A DNA stretch of 64,000 nt from Cellulomonas sp. (lineage in GTDB: Bacteria; Actinomycetota; Actinomycetes; Actinomycetales; Cellulomonadaceae). The DNA lies in the NCBI RefSeq assembly GCF_015234515.1, contig NZ_JADGMY010000023.1:637023-701022 (forward strand), given 5' to 3'. Positions 16,937 through 24,398 of this stretch are shown in pieces. The translations under genes were made by a program, and so were the position numbers. The notes beneath the pieces were generated by a model that worked only from the letters and a program-made list of their open reading frames with translations, ran no database searches and was not told where the DNA came from. Numbering within the stretch: position 1 is the stretch's first letter; each line of letters starts with the position of its first letter.

Positions 16937-18516
16937 GCCTCTCCTTCGTTCGTCGCCGGCACGGCTCGCTCGACGCGGGGCGTCGCGCCCGTCGTCGCGC
17001 CCGTCGTGCCGCCGGGCTGCGGCAGGACCGCGCGCACGCGCCACCCGCCGAGGTGCGGGCCGGCCTCGAGCGTCCCACCGAAGGCGGCGACCCGTCCGGT
17101 CATGCCGGCGATCCCGCGCCCCGACCCCGGGACCGGTGCGGTGGTGGAGCGGTCCTCGTCGCCAGGGCCGCGGTCCGCGACGACGACCTCGATCGCGTCG
17201 TCGAGCTGCCGCACGGCGACGTCGACGGACGCGGTGCCCGGCGCGTGCCGCAGGGTGTTGGTGAGGGACTCCTGCACGATGCGGAACACGGCGAGCTGGA
17301 CGGTGGCGTCGAGGCCCTCGAGCCCGGCCACCGCGAGTCCCGCGGTCCGCACGGGCAGCCCGGCGGTGCGGAACCGCTCGACGAGGCGGTCGAGGTCCTC
17401 GACACCCGGCTGCGGCGCCATCGGCACGTCACCGGCCGACGCGTCGTCGCCCGCCGCCGAGCCGGCCGGGTGTGCGAGGGCGACGGCGCGTCCCGGACCG
17501 TCAGCAGCCTGCGTGTCGTCCGGCGCGTGCAGCACGCCGAGGATCCGTCGTACGTCCCCGAGCGCACCGCGGCCGGTGTCGACGAGCTCGTCGAGCGCGC
17601 GCCGCGCCTGGTCGGGCGACCGGTCCATCGCCGCGGCGGCGCCACCGCCCAGCGCGATCATCACGGTGATGGAGTGCGCGATGACGTCGTGCATCTCGCG
17701 GGCCACGCGGGCGCGCTCGTCGGCCTGCAGGACGTGGGCACGGTGCTCCTCCTCGGCGGCGCGCGCCGCGGCGGCCTCCGCGAGCGCGGCGGCGCGGAGC
17801 CGGGCGGTGCGCACGAGGGTGCCGAACGCGATGCCGAACAGCGCGAGCACCACCAGCGGCAGCGCGGTGACGATCCACGACGGCGGCAGCACGTCGGCGA
17901 GGAACCCGGGCAGCCGGAACCGGGAGACCGCGTCGACCGCACCCGGTGCGTCGCCCGCGGCGAGGGACCCGACGAGACCCACGCGCGGCGCGACGCGTGC
18001 GGTGACGAGCACCGGCACGACGACGGCCAGGGCCACGACCCACGTCGTGCGGGGCGGGCGGGCGGCTGCGAGCGCGAACAGCGCGGCCGCGAGCGCGAGC
18101 TCGTACCCGTTGGTCGCCCCGGCGACGACGAGCGTCGCGATCGCGAGCGCCGCGAGGACGGCGGCGACCAGCTCCGGCCGGCGGTGGCGCGCGAGCAGCA
18201 CGCCCGCGCCCACCAGGGTGAGCAGCACCGATGCGAACGCCATGGTGTCGGTCTGCTGCTGGCCGACGTACCGGCTGAGCAGGTACATCGACTCGGCGCC
18301 GAACGCCGTCATGACGCCCCACGCGACGAACGCGACGACGAGCGCCATGGACGCCAGCGCCCGCCACCACGTGCGGGCGGTGGCGCTGGTCATCGTCCGC
18401 AGCCGGGCCCGCACGCGCCCCACGGGGCGCGGCGAGCGGCCGTGCGTGCTTGCCGTGACCGACCCCCGAGGGCCGAGCCCTGCGGCCCGGCCCTCGGTGG
18501 TCGTCGTGTCAGTCAC
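16933..18516 (-). CDS. Sensor histidine kinase (HisKA_3)
   Basis: 527 aa from GTG 18516, with GGAGG eight bases upstream, preferred over a start seven codons earlier. About six membrane helices in residues ~50-235, a short coiled linker, then the dimerization/phosphoacceptor region [20 protein letters not shown], with the conserved His of HisKA_3 kinases. The catalytic domain shows [13 protein letters not shown] and a C-terminal [10 protein letters not shown]. An Ala/Pro/Asp-rich insertion lies between the H-box and the ATPase part. It has no large extracytoplasmic loop, so it probably senses in the membrane or through the ABC partner. Partner of the 16262 response regulator. Confidence 0.9.
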   Translation of the reverse strand: MTDTTTTEGRAAGLGPRGSVTASTHGRSPRPVGRVRARLRTMTSATARTWWRALASMALVVAFVAWGVMTAFGAESMYLLSRYVGQQQTDTMAFASVLLTLVGAGVLLARHRRPELVAAVLAALAIATLVVAGATNGYELALAAALFALAAARPPRTTWVVALAVVVPVLVTARVAPRVGLVGSLAAGDAPGAVDAVSRFRLPGFLADVLPPSWIVTALPLVVLALFGIAFGTLVRTARLRAAALAEAAAARAAEEEHRAHVLQADERARVAREMHDVIAHSITVMIALGGGAAAAMDRSPDQARRALDELVDTGRGALGDVRRILGVLHAPDDTQAADGPGRAVALAHPAGSAAGDDASAGDVPMAPQPGVEDLDRLVERFRTAGLPVRTAGLAVAGLEGLDATVQLAVFRIVQESLTNTLRHAPGTASVDVAVRQLDDAIEVVVADRGPGDEDRSTTAPVPGSGRGIAGMTGRVAAFGGTLEAGPHLGGWRVRAVLPQPGGTTGATTGATPRVERAVPATNEGEA

Positions 18517-18540
18517 CTGCGCATCCTCCCAGGTCACGGC

Positions 18541-19398
18541 TCAGGCGTCCCGACGGCGCAGCAGCACCGCACCGACGACGACCGCGGCGACGGCCCACGC
18601 GACCAGCACGCCGTAGCCCTCCCAGGGGCCGAGCGCGGTGCCCTGCGAGCCCGAGAGCACGGAGCCGGTGGCGTCGTGGGTGATGAGGCGCCCGCCCGCG
18701 GCCGACGGCAGGAGCGTGGCGAGGTCCTGCACCGGCTTCCACGGGATGTAGGCGAACGCGGGCTCGATGACGAAGACGAGGCCGAGCACGGTCGCGATGC
18801 CCGCGGCCGAGCTCCGCAGGATCGCGCCGATGCCGTACGCGAGGGCTGCCATGGCGGCCAGGTACAGCGGCACGCCCAGCATGATCCGCAGGTGCTCGGG
18901 GTTCGCGAGGTCGACCGTCATCTGCAGCTTCTCGAACCACGGTGCGACGGACGCCCAGCCCGCGAGGGACCCGACGAGGCCCGTGGCGAGCACGAGCCCG
19001 ACGACGACGACGAGCTTGGCGAGCAGCACCGGCACACGGGTGGGCGCCGCCGCGAGGGTCGAGCGGATCTGGCCCGTGCGGTACTCGGCGGTGATGACGA
19101 CGACCGCGAGCCCGGACAGCACGAGCTGGGTGAGCGTGAGCCCGGAGATCGCGTACACGGGCCCGACGAACCAGTCGTCCGGGGCGTCGTCCGCGATGCC
19201 GGAGACGCTCGAGGCTCGCATCGCACCCATCAGGGGGAAGAACGCGACGGCGAGCAGGGCGGTCCACCACGTCGAGCGCAGCGAGCGGATCTTGACCCAC
19301 TCGGAGGCGACGAGGCGGCCGAAGCTCACGGGCTGCACGACGGTGCGGGGCCGCGTGCGGCTGGCGGGCAGGGACGTGGAGGGCGTGGCGGTGGTCAT
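18541..19398 (-). CDS. ABC-2 type transporter permease
   Basis: 285 aa from ATG 19398, overlapping the ATPase stop (ATGA). Six hydrophobic segments typical of ABC-2 permeases, opening LVASEWVKIRSLRSTWW, which is characteristic of antibiotic/peptide export permeases. YRTGQIRSTLAAAPTRVPVL is the usual cytosolic loop after helix 2. Ends with a basic LLRRRDA. Forms an exporter with the 19395-20342 ATPase; 24 nt separate it from the kinase gene, so all four genes likely share one transcript. Confidence 0.88.
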   Translation of the reverse strand: MTTATPSTSLPASRTRPRTVVQPVSFGRLVASEWVKIRSLRSTWWTALLAVAFFPLMGAMRASSVSGIADDAPDDWFVGPVYAISGLTLTQLVLSGLAVVVITAEYRTGQIRSTLAAAPTRVPVLLAKLVVVVGLVLATGLVGSLAGWASVAPWFEKLQMTVDLANPEHLRIMLGVPLYLAAMAALAYGIGAILRSSAAGIATVLGLVFVIEPAFAYIPWKPVQDLATLLPSAAGGRLITHDATGSVLSGSQGTALGPWEGYGVLVAWAVAAVVVGAVLLRRRDA

Positions 19399-20342
19399 CG
19401 GTGGGCTCCTGCGACGGGGCGGGTGGTGGCGTCGGCGGCCGTCGAGCGGTACTCGACGGAGTCGCCGGTGAGCTGCAGGTACGCGTCCTCGAGGGAGGCC
19501 TGCACGGGGGCGAGCTCGTGGAGGACGATCCCGGCGCTCGCGGCGAGCGCCGCGACCTCCGGGGCAGTCGTGCCGGTGACGTCGAGGACGTCGGGGCCGG
19601 TGGACGCGAGCTCGATGCCGGGCTGCGTGGCGAGCAGCGCGGCGAGGCGGCGGACGTCGGGCGTGCGGACGCGCACGGCGGGCTTGCCGGCCAGCGCGAC
19701 GACGTCTGCGACCGGGGCGTCCGCGACGATCCGGCCGCGCCCGATGACGATGAGGTGGTCGGCCGTGAGCGCCATCTCCGACATCAGGTGCGACGAGAGG
19801 AAGACGGTGCGTCCCTCGGCGGCCAGGCCGCGCAGCAGGGTGCGGACCCACAGGACGCCCTCGGGGTCCAGGCCGTTGACCGGCTCGTCGAGGATGAGCG
19901 TCTGCGGGTCGCCCAGCAGGGCCGCGGCGATGCCCAGGCGCTGCCCCATGCCGAGCGAGAAGCGTCCGGCGCGCTGGCGGGCGACCGACGTCAGGCCCGT
20001 GAGCTCCATGACCTCCTCGACGCGGCGCTTGCCGATGCCGTGCGTCGTGGCCTGCGCCAGCAGGTGCTCGCGCGCCGACCGGCCGCCGTGCACGGCCTTG
20101 GCGTCGAGCAGCACGCCGACCTCGCCGAGCGGCGCGCGGTGCTGCGCGTACGGCTTGCCGTTGACGGTGACGCTGCCGGCGCTGGGCCGGTCGAGCCCGA
20201 CGACCATGCGCATCGTCGTCGACTTGCCGGCGCCGTTGGGGCCCAGGAAGCCGGTGACCTTGCCGGGCTGGACGGTGAAGTCCATGTGGTCGACGACCGT
20301 CTTGTCGCCGTACCTCTTCGTCAGACCGATGGCCTCGATCAT
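19395..20342 (-). CDS. ABC transporter ATP-binding protein
   Basis: 315 aa from ATG 20342, with GAGGAGG upstream. Walker A GPNGAGKST at ~35-43, signature FSLGMGQRLGIAAALL (LGMGQ instead of LSGGQ, common in this DrrA-like subfamily), Walker B LILDEPVNGLDP and H-loop LSSHLMSEM. The C-terminal ~80 residues are the DrrA-type extension ending before GDSVEYR. Energises the 18541 permease; substrate unknown, but families with this layout export antibiotics, peptides or lipids. Confidence 0.9.
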   Translation of the reverse strand: MIEAIGLTKRYGDKTVVDHMDFTVQPGKVTGFLGPNGAGKSTTMRMVVGLDRPSAGSVTVNGKPYAQHRAPLGEVGVLLDAKAVHGGRSAREHLLAQATTHGIGKRRVEEVMELTGLTSVARQRAGRFSLGMGQRLGIAAALLGDPQTLILDEPVNGLDPEGVLWVRTLLRGLAAEGRTVFLSSHLMSEMALTADHLIVIGRGRIVADAPVADVVALAGKPAVRVRTPDVRRLAALLATQPGIELASTGPDVLDVTGTTAPEVAALAASAGIVLHELAPVQASLEDAYLQLTGDSVEYRSTAADATTRPVAGAHR

Positions 20343-20482
20343 GCGTCCTCCTCGTTCGGGTGTGACTCGAACGTACGGAGAGCGCCGCGCCACGGGGACG
20401 CCCGCAAGGCGCATCTGCGCAGGCCGGGGGCATACGCCGCAGGGATGACCCGCGTCCCCCTCCGGTGCCCGTGAGGCAGAGG

Positions 20483-20507
20483 AATCCGGGCACAGGAGTC
20501 CCGGATT
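20483..20507. promoter_or_regulatory. Inverted repeat upstream of small acidic gene
   Basis: AATCCGGG (20483-20490) and CCCGGATT (20500-20507) are perfect 8-bp arms around 9 nt, 65 nt before the ATG at 20573 and between two divergent genes. Could be an operator or an RNA hairpin. No similar repeat precedes the paralogue at 23608. Confidence 0.4.
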
Positions 20508-20572
20508 TCTCGCTCTCGCGGGATGGCGGCGGGTGTGTGACGCTCGTGTCCCCGACGACAGGGAGGTCACCG

Positions 20573-20776
20573 ATGTCCGTTCCCGACGACACCGCCACCC
20601 CGACGCCCGACGACACCACCGCCGAGACGCCCGACGCGTTCCCCGACCCCGTCACCGCGACGGCCCCCGAGGCCGACCCGGCGCCGGACGAGGACCAGGA
20701 CGCGACCCGGCAGCCCGCTGACCAGGGGACGATCCTGCCCGTCCCCGGCAACCGGGCCAGCACCGGCTTCGCCTGA
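20573..20776 (+). CDS. Small acidic Pro/Asp-rich protein, paralogue 1
   Basis: 67 aa from ATG 20573, with GGGAGG upstream. Opens MSVPDDTATPTPDD, is rich in Asp, Pro, Thr and Ala, and has almost no hydrophobic core, so it is probably disordered. Ends GTILPVPGNRASTGFA. Its start region and SD are nearly the same as those of 23608-23799 (MSVPDDNVTPTPDE), and both have a G-x-L-P-x-P/V-x-x-R end. Followed at once by a strong terminator. No known function. Confidence 0.65.
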   Translation: MSVPDDTATPTPDDTTAETPDAFPDPVTATAPEADPAPDEDQDATRQPADQGTILPVPGNRASTGFA

Positions 20777-20801
20777 CAGGTCGGCCTGACGACTCCGGCC
20801 G

Positions 20802-20835
20802 ACGACGGTGGCGCCCACGCGGGCGCCACCGTCGT
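20802..20835 (+). terminator. Strong GC hairpin terminator
   Basis: ACGACGGTGGCGCCC, loop ACGC, GGGCGCCACCGTCGT: perfect 15-bp stem between the convergent ends of the small acidic gene (20776) and the ABC-2 permease (20879). No U-tract, as usual in actinobacteria. Works in either direction. Confidence 0.85.
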
Positions 20836-20885
20836 GTCAGACCCGTCGTGTCAGGCCCGTCGTGTCAGGCCCGTCGTGTCACGCG
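20830..20885 (-). repeat. 14-nt tandem microrepeat containing a stop codon
   Basis: Four tandem 14-nt units, CGTCGTGTCAGGCC with small changes, starting at 20830, 20844, 20858 and 20872. On the minus strand each unit contains TGA. The last unit in plus-strand order holds the real stop codon of the permease (20879-20881), so the stop is followed by three more in-unit TGAs that run into the terminator stem. Confidence 0.75.
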
Positions 20886-21646
20886 CGGCGCCGCAGGGCG
20901 ACCGCAGCGCCCGCGAGCGAGGCGGCGGCCCACGCGAGCAGCACGACGAGCGAGCGGGTCGGCATCGCGAACGTCTCCTGCGCGAGCCCGGCACGCACCA
21001 GCTGGGCCATCGGCTCGATCGGCAGCCACTCGTGCGCGGTCTGCAGCCACGCGGGCATGCGCTCGGCGGGGTAGGACACGGGGGAGAACAGCAGGACGAT
21101 GAAGACGAGCGCCTGCGTGAGCAGCATGGCGAGCTGCGGCGGCAGGACCGTCGCCATCGCGTAGCCGACGGCCGAGGCGGTCAGCGAGACCAGCACGGTC
21201 GCGGGCAGGAACCACGGCGCGATCGACAGGTCGACGTCGAAGCGCAGCACCCCGGCGAGCACGCCGAGGGCCATGCCGGGCAGGGCGATGAGGGTCCACA
21301 CCAGCAGGTCGGACAGCAGGAACGCGATGCGTGGCACGGGCAGGGTCCGCATCCAGTCGAGCGAGCCCTCGATGCGCGACTGCCCGACCATCTGCGGCAC
21401 CATCACCAGCCCGACGGTGATCAGTGTGATGGTCGGCGCGCCCGTGGCCAGGAACAGGGCGGTGACGGGGTCCGGGTCCCCGACGAGCAGCCCGTAGCCG
21501 ACGACGGTGGCGACGGCCATGAACACCTGCACGACGACCATGAGCGGCAGGTACTGCGACTGCCGGCGCAGCTGCCACTGCGCGAGCAGCAGGGTCTGCC
21601 GCAGGCCGTCGGTGCGCGTCGGCGCGGGGGCGGTCAGGGTCGTCAT
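20879..21646 (-). CDS. ABC-2 type transporter permease (second exporter)
   Basis: 255 aa from ATG 21646, overlapping the ATPase stop. Six hydrophobic segments. Cytosolic start (LLLAQWQLRRQSQYLPL), GQSRIEGSLDWMRTLPVPR between helices 2 and 3, and FSPVSYPAERMPAW before the last pair, as in ABC-2 family drug or polysaccharide exporters. Ends VALRRRA. Works with the 21643 ATPase and is likely controlled by the divergent TetR regulator. Confidence 0.85.
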   Translation of the reverse strand: MTTLTAPAPTRTDGLRQTLLLAQWQLRRQSQYLPLMVVVQVFMAVATVVGYGLLVGDPDPVTALFLATGAPTITLITVGLVMVPQMVGQSRIEGSLDWMRTLPVPRIAFLLSDLLVWTLIALPGMALGVLAGVLRFDVDLSIAPWFLPATVLVSLTASAVGYAMATVLPPQLAMLLTQALVFIVLLFSPVSYPAERMPAWLQTAHEWLPIEPMAQLVRAGLAQETFAMPTRSLVVLLAWAAASLAGAAVALRRRA

Positions 21647-22602
21647 GCTGCCGGTGCCTCCTCGGTGACGTCGACGGGCTCGCCGACGAGCTGCACGTAC
21701 ACGTCCTCGAGCGACGCGGGGGTCAGCGCGTAGCGCTCGAGCCGCCCGGCCTCGACCTCGTCCTGCGCCCAGCGCACGACGTCGGCCGCCGCGTCGGACG
21801 GGACGGTGGCGGTCGCGCGCAGGTGGCCGGCCGCGGCGTCGCGGGCGGCGGCGTGCCAGCGCACGGGCACGCCGGGCACGGTGTCGACCTCGAGGGTGAG
21901 GGCGCCGCGCAGCCGCGCGGTGAGCCCGCTCGGGGTGTCCGCGGCCAGGACGACGCCGCGGTCGAGGATCGCGAGGTGGTCGACGACACGCTCGGCCTCG
22001 CGGACGTTGTGCGTGACGAGCAGGACGCCGTGACCGGCGTCGGCCAGGCCGCGGATCTGCTGCCAGAGCAGCCGGCGGCGCACGGGGTCGACGTCGTTGG
22101 TGGGCTCGTCGAGGACGACCAGGCGCCCGGGGACGACGGTGGTCATGGCGAACGCGGTGAGCCGGGCGACGCCGCCCGACACCTTCTCGGCCGGGGTGTC
22201 GGCCCAGGCGCCGAGGTCGAGGGCGTCGAGCAGGTCCGTGGCGCGGCGGCGCACGTCGGCGGGGGACGCGCCGCGGATGCGGCCGACGAGCTCGATGGCG
22301 CGCCGGGGCGTCAGGCCGCTGATCGGCACGTTGGCCTGCGCCTGGATGGAGACGAGGCGGCGCGCGTGCTCGGGGTGGGCCACCGCGTCGTGGCCGGTGA
22401 CGGTGATGGTGCCCTCGTCCGGCCGCACGAGCCCGACGACCTGGTGCACGAGCGTCGTCTTGCCCGCGCCGTTGTGGCCGAGCAGCCCTACCACCTGACC
22501 TGGGGCGACATCGAGGTCGATGCCGTCGTTCGCCTGCACACCGCGTCGTCCGCGGTACCGCTTGCGCAGCCCGCGGACCGTGAGCACGTCCTGCCCGGTC
22601 AT
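21643..22602 (-). CDS. ABC transporter ATP-binding protein, unusual signature
   Basis: 319 aa from ATG 22602. Walker A GHNGAGKTT at ~42-50, Walker B LVVLDEPTNDVDP and H-loop LLVTHNVREAERV. The signature reads VSGGVARLTAFA rather than LSGGQ: the third and fourth residues (GG) are kept but the following Gln is Val. C-terminal ~100 residues form a regulatory extension ending LEDVYVQLVGE. First gene of the minus-strand exporter pair; its promoter overlaps the palindromes at 22619-22666. Confidence 0.88.
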   Translation of the reverse strand: MTGQDVLTVRGLRKRYRGRRGVQANDGIDLDVAPGQVVGLLGHNGAGKTTLVHQVVGLVRPDEGTITVTGHDAVAHPEHARRLVSIQAQANVPISGLTPRRAIELVGRIRGASPADVRRRATDLLDALDLGAWADTPAEKVSGGVARLTAFAMTTVVPGRLVVLDEPTNDVDPVRRRLLWQQIRGLADAGHGVLLVTHNVREAERVVDHLAILDRGVVLAADTPSGLTARLRGALTLEVDTVPGVPVRWHAAARDAAAGHLRATATVPSDAAADVVRWAQDEVEAGRLERYALTPASLEDVYVQLVGEPVDVTEEAPAA

Positions 22603-22618
22603 CTCGTCCTCCAGTCAG

Positions 22619-22666
22619 ATACCGATCGGTACATGCTGCACAGTACGTCGGTATACCCGTCGGTAT
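22619..22666. promoter_or_regulatory. Two TetR-type operators
   Basis: ATACC-GATC-GGTAC at 22619-22632 and ATACC-CGTC-GGTAT at 22653-22666, with centres 34 bp apart (about three helical turns), plus a half-site CGGTAT at 22675-22680. They lie between the divergent ABC exporter and TetR genes, 17 nt from the ATPase start. This is the expected place for autoregulated TetR repression of both promoters. Confidence 0.8.
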
Positions 22667-22690
22667 CAACCCTTCGGTATGAGCTCGGCG

Positions 22691-22696
22691 TATCGT
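22691..22696 (+). promoter_or_regulatory. -10 box of leaderless tetR
   Basis: TATCGT, then seven bases, then ATG 22704. No SD is present, so the transcript is probably leaderless; this favours ATG 22704 over the GTG at 22695. Confidence 0.55.
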
Positions 22697-22703
22697 GGGG
22701 GCC

Positions 22704-23507
22704 ATGGCCGACGACCGTGACCGCCTCAGCGCCGCCAGCCGCGCCCTCGCCGACGCGGCAGCACAGCTGACGCGCGCTCTCGGCTCCCAGGCCGAACGTC
22801 TGCTGCCGGAGGTGACGGACGCCGTCGCGGAAGGGCTGCGCGAGGCCGCCCGGGAGCTGGCGGACGCCACCGGATCCATCGCGGACGACGCCCGCACGCG
22901 GGACCAGCGCCGTCGGCGCAAGGTCGACCGCACGCGGGCCGACCTGCTCGACGCCGCCGCGCGCGTGTTCGCGGCCCGCGGCTTCGAGGGCGCGTCCGTC
23001 GACGACGTCGCCGCCGAGGCCGGGTACACCAAGGGCGCCGTCTACGCGCACTTCGGGTCCAAGCGCGAGCTCTTCCTCGCCGTCGCACGCGCCCGCCTCG
23101 GTGAGGAGGGCGACCCGTCGCAGCACACGGTGCCCGGCGTCGGGCCTGCCGGCGTCGACGTCGGCGCCCTCACCGACGCGCTCGCGCTGTCCTCCGACGA
23201 CCCGCGCCTGCTGCTCGCGGTCGAGCTGCTCGCGTACGCGCTGCGCCACCCCGAGGACGCCGACGAGCTCGCCGGGTTCTACGCGCGCGCCTTCGACGCG
23301 CTCGTCGAGCACGTCGCCGACCTGCGCCGCGCACGGGACGCCCGCGAGGGCCGCGAGTCGGCGCCCGGCATCACGCAGGACGACCGCGACACGACGCTCG
23401 GTGTCGTCGCGCTGCTGAACGTCGCGCCGCTCGGCGCACGGCTGCTGGGGCCGGAGCACATCACGCCCGCGGCGGGGGCCCGTGTGATCGCGCGCCTGCT
23501 CGCCTGA
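22704..23507 (+). CDS. TetR-family repressor with long N-terminal extension
   Basis: 267 aa. The helix-turn-helix domain begins only near residue 70 (DRTRADLLDAAARVF, FEGASVDDVAAEAGYTKGAVY, HFGSKRELF). It is preceded by ~65 residues of Ala/Glu/Leu-rich helix that looks like a coiled coil and is absent from ordinary TetR proteins. The C-terminal ligand domain is helical and Ala/Leu-rich. Divergent from the ABC exporter; the two palindromes between them are the likely targets. Ligand unknown, perhaps the exported compound. Confidence 0.88.
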   Translation: MADDRDRLSAASRALADAAAQLTRALGSQAERLLPEVTDAVAEGLREAARELADATGSIADDARTRDQRRRRKVDRTRADLLDAAARVFAARGFEGASVDDVAAEAGYTKGAVYAHFGSKRELFLAVARARLGEEGDPSQHTVPGVGPAGVDVGALTDALALSSDDPRLLLAVELLAYALRHPEDADELAGFYARAFDALVEHVADLRRARDAREGRESAPGITQDDRDTTLGVVALLNVAPLGARLLGPEHITPAAGARVIARLLA

Positions 23508-23607
23508 CGACGGGCAGTGGTCGGCCGCCCGCGGGCGCCGGTCGCCCAGCGCGCGGGCGCGGGGACGTCGTGCCACCATCGAGCCACCGATGAGAGGGAG
23601 GCCACCG

Positions 23608-23799
23608 ATGTCCGTCCCCGACGACAACGTCACCCCCACGCCCGACGAGGTCCCGGACCCCGTCGACACGACCGCGCCCCAGGCCCCGCCCGCACCGGAC
23701 GACCCGGAGGTCGACACCCCGGAGGACGAGTCCGGCCGCGCGGACGAGAAGGGCGTGCTCCCCGGGGTCCCCACGCGGCCCTTCAACGGCGACATCTGA
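23608..23799 (+). CDS. Small acidic Pro/Asp-rich protein, paralogue 2
   Basis: 63 aa from ATG 23608, with GAGGGAGG upstream. MSVPDDNVTPTPDEVPDP, then Ala/Pro/Asp-rich and highly acidic, ending KGVLPGVPTRPFNGDI. A paralogue of 20573-20776, sharing the first 20 codons, the SD context and the general end. Probably disordered. Located 100 nt after tetR. Unknown function. Confidence 0.65.
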   Translation: MSVPDDNVTPTPDEVPDPVDTTAPQAPPAPDDPEVDTPEDESGRADEKGVLPGVPTRPFNGDI

Positions 23800-23884
23800 C
23801 CGTCCCGCGCGAGACCGGCCCTTGGGCTCTGGTGCCACGCCCTGACGCGCGCCACCATCGGCTCGTCGACACGGGCAGGGGGCT

Positions 23885-24373
23885 GTGGTGGGACGGTTCG
23901 AACGCTGGCAAGCGACGCGTCTGCGGCGGCACTACGCAGGTGGGCGCGGCGACGCTTTCGCACGCCGGGCCGCGCGCTTCTACGCCGCGCTGCACGGGAC
24001 GTGGCTAACCCCGCGACGCTGGGTGACGCTCGAGGTCCCCGGCCGACGCACCGGTGACCTCACGCGCTTCCCGCTGGGCATGGCCGACGTGGACGGGCGC
24101 TGGTACCTGGTGTCGATGCTGGGTGAGTGCGCGTGGGTGTGGAACGTCCGCGCCGCCGGGGGCCGTGCCGTGCTGCGGCACGGCCGGGCACGACCGGTCC
24201 GGCTGGTCGAGGTGCCCCTCGAGGAGCGGGCCCCCGTCATCCGTCGGATCGTGCAGGTGGCGCCCGGCACCCGCCCGCACGTGCGGGTCGGCCGCCACGA
24301 GCCCGTCGAGGCGTTCGAGGCCGTCGTGGCCGACCACCCGGTCTTCCGGGTGGAGCCGGCCGACGCGCCGTAG
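23885..24373 (+). CDS. Deazaflavin (F420)-dependent nitroreductase-like protein
   Basis: 162 aa from GTG 23885 (a second GTG at 23888 is equally possible). The family block is VPGRRTGDLTRFPLGMADVD, then GRWYLVSMLGECAWVWNVRA, as in Ddn/DUF385 split-barrel proteins that use F420 or FMN. Basic N-terminal helix (RFERWQATRLRRHY). Known members reduce nitro or quinone substrates in the cytoplasm or at the membrane. Convergent with the Ig-repeat gene. Confidence 0.8.
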   Translation: MVGRFERWQATRLRRHYAGGRGDAFARRAARFYAALHGTWLTPRRWVTLEVPGRRTGDLTRFPLGMADVDGRWYLVSMLGECAWVWNVRAAGGRAVLRHGRARPVRLVEVPLEERAPVIRRIVQVAPGTRPHVRVGRHEPVEAFEAVVADHPVFRVEPADAP

Positions 24374-24398
24374 GGGACGACGCGCCGGCCGAGGTCCG

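Noticed and set aside
20830..20885. CRISPR array
   Set aside because: The repeats are only 14 nt, directly tandem and without spacers. The same holds for 9789-9860 and 33199-33252.
23508..23607. Terminator after tetR
   Set aside because: A CGCCCGCGGGCG palindrome is present, but the stem is short and embedded in generally GC-rich sequence.
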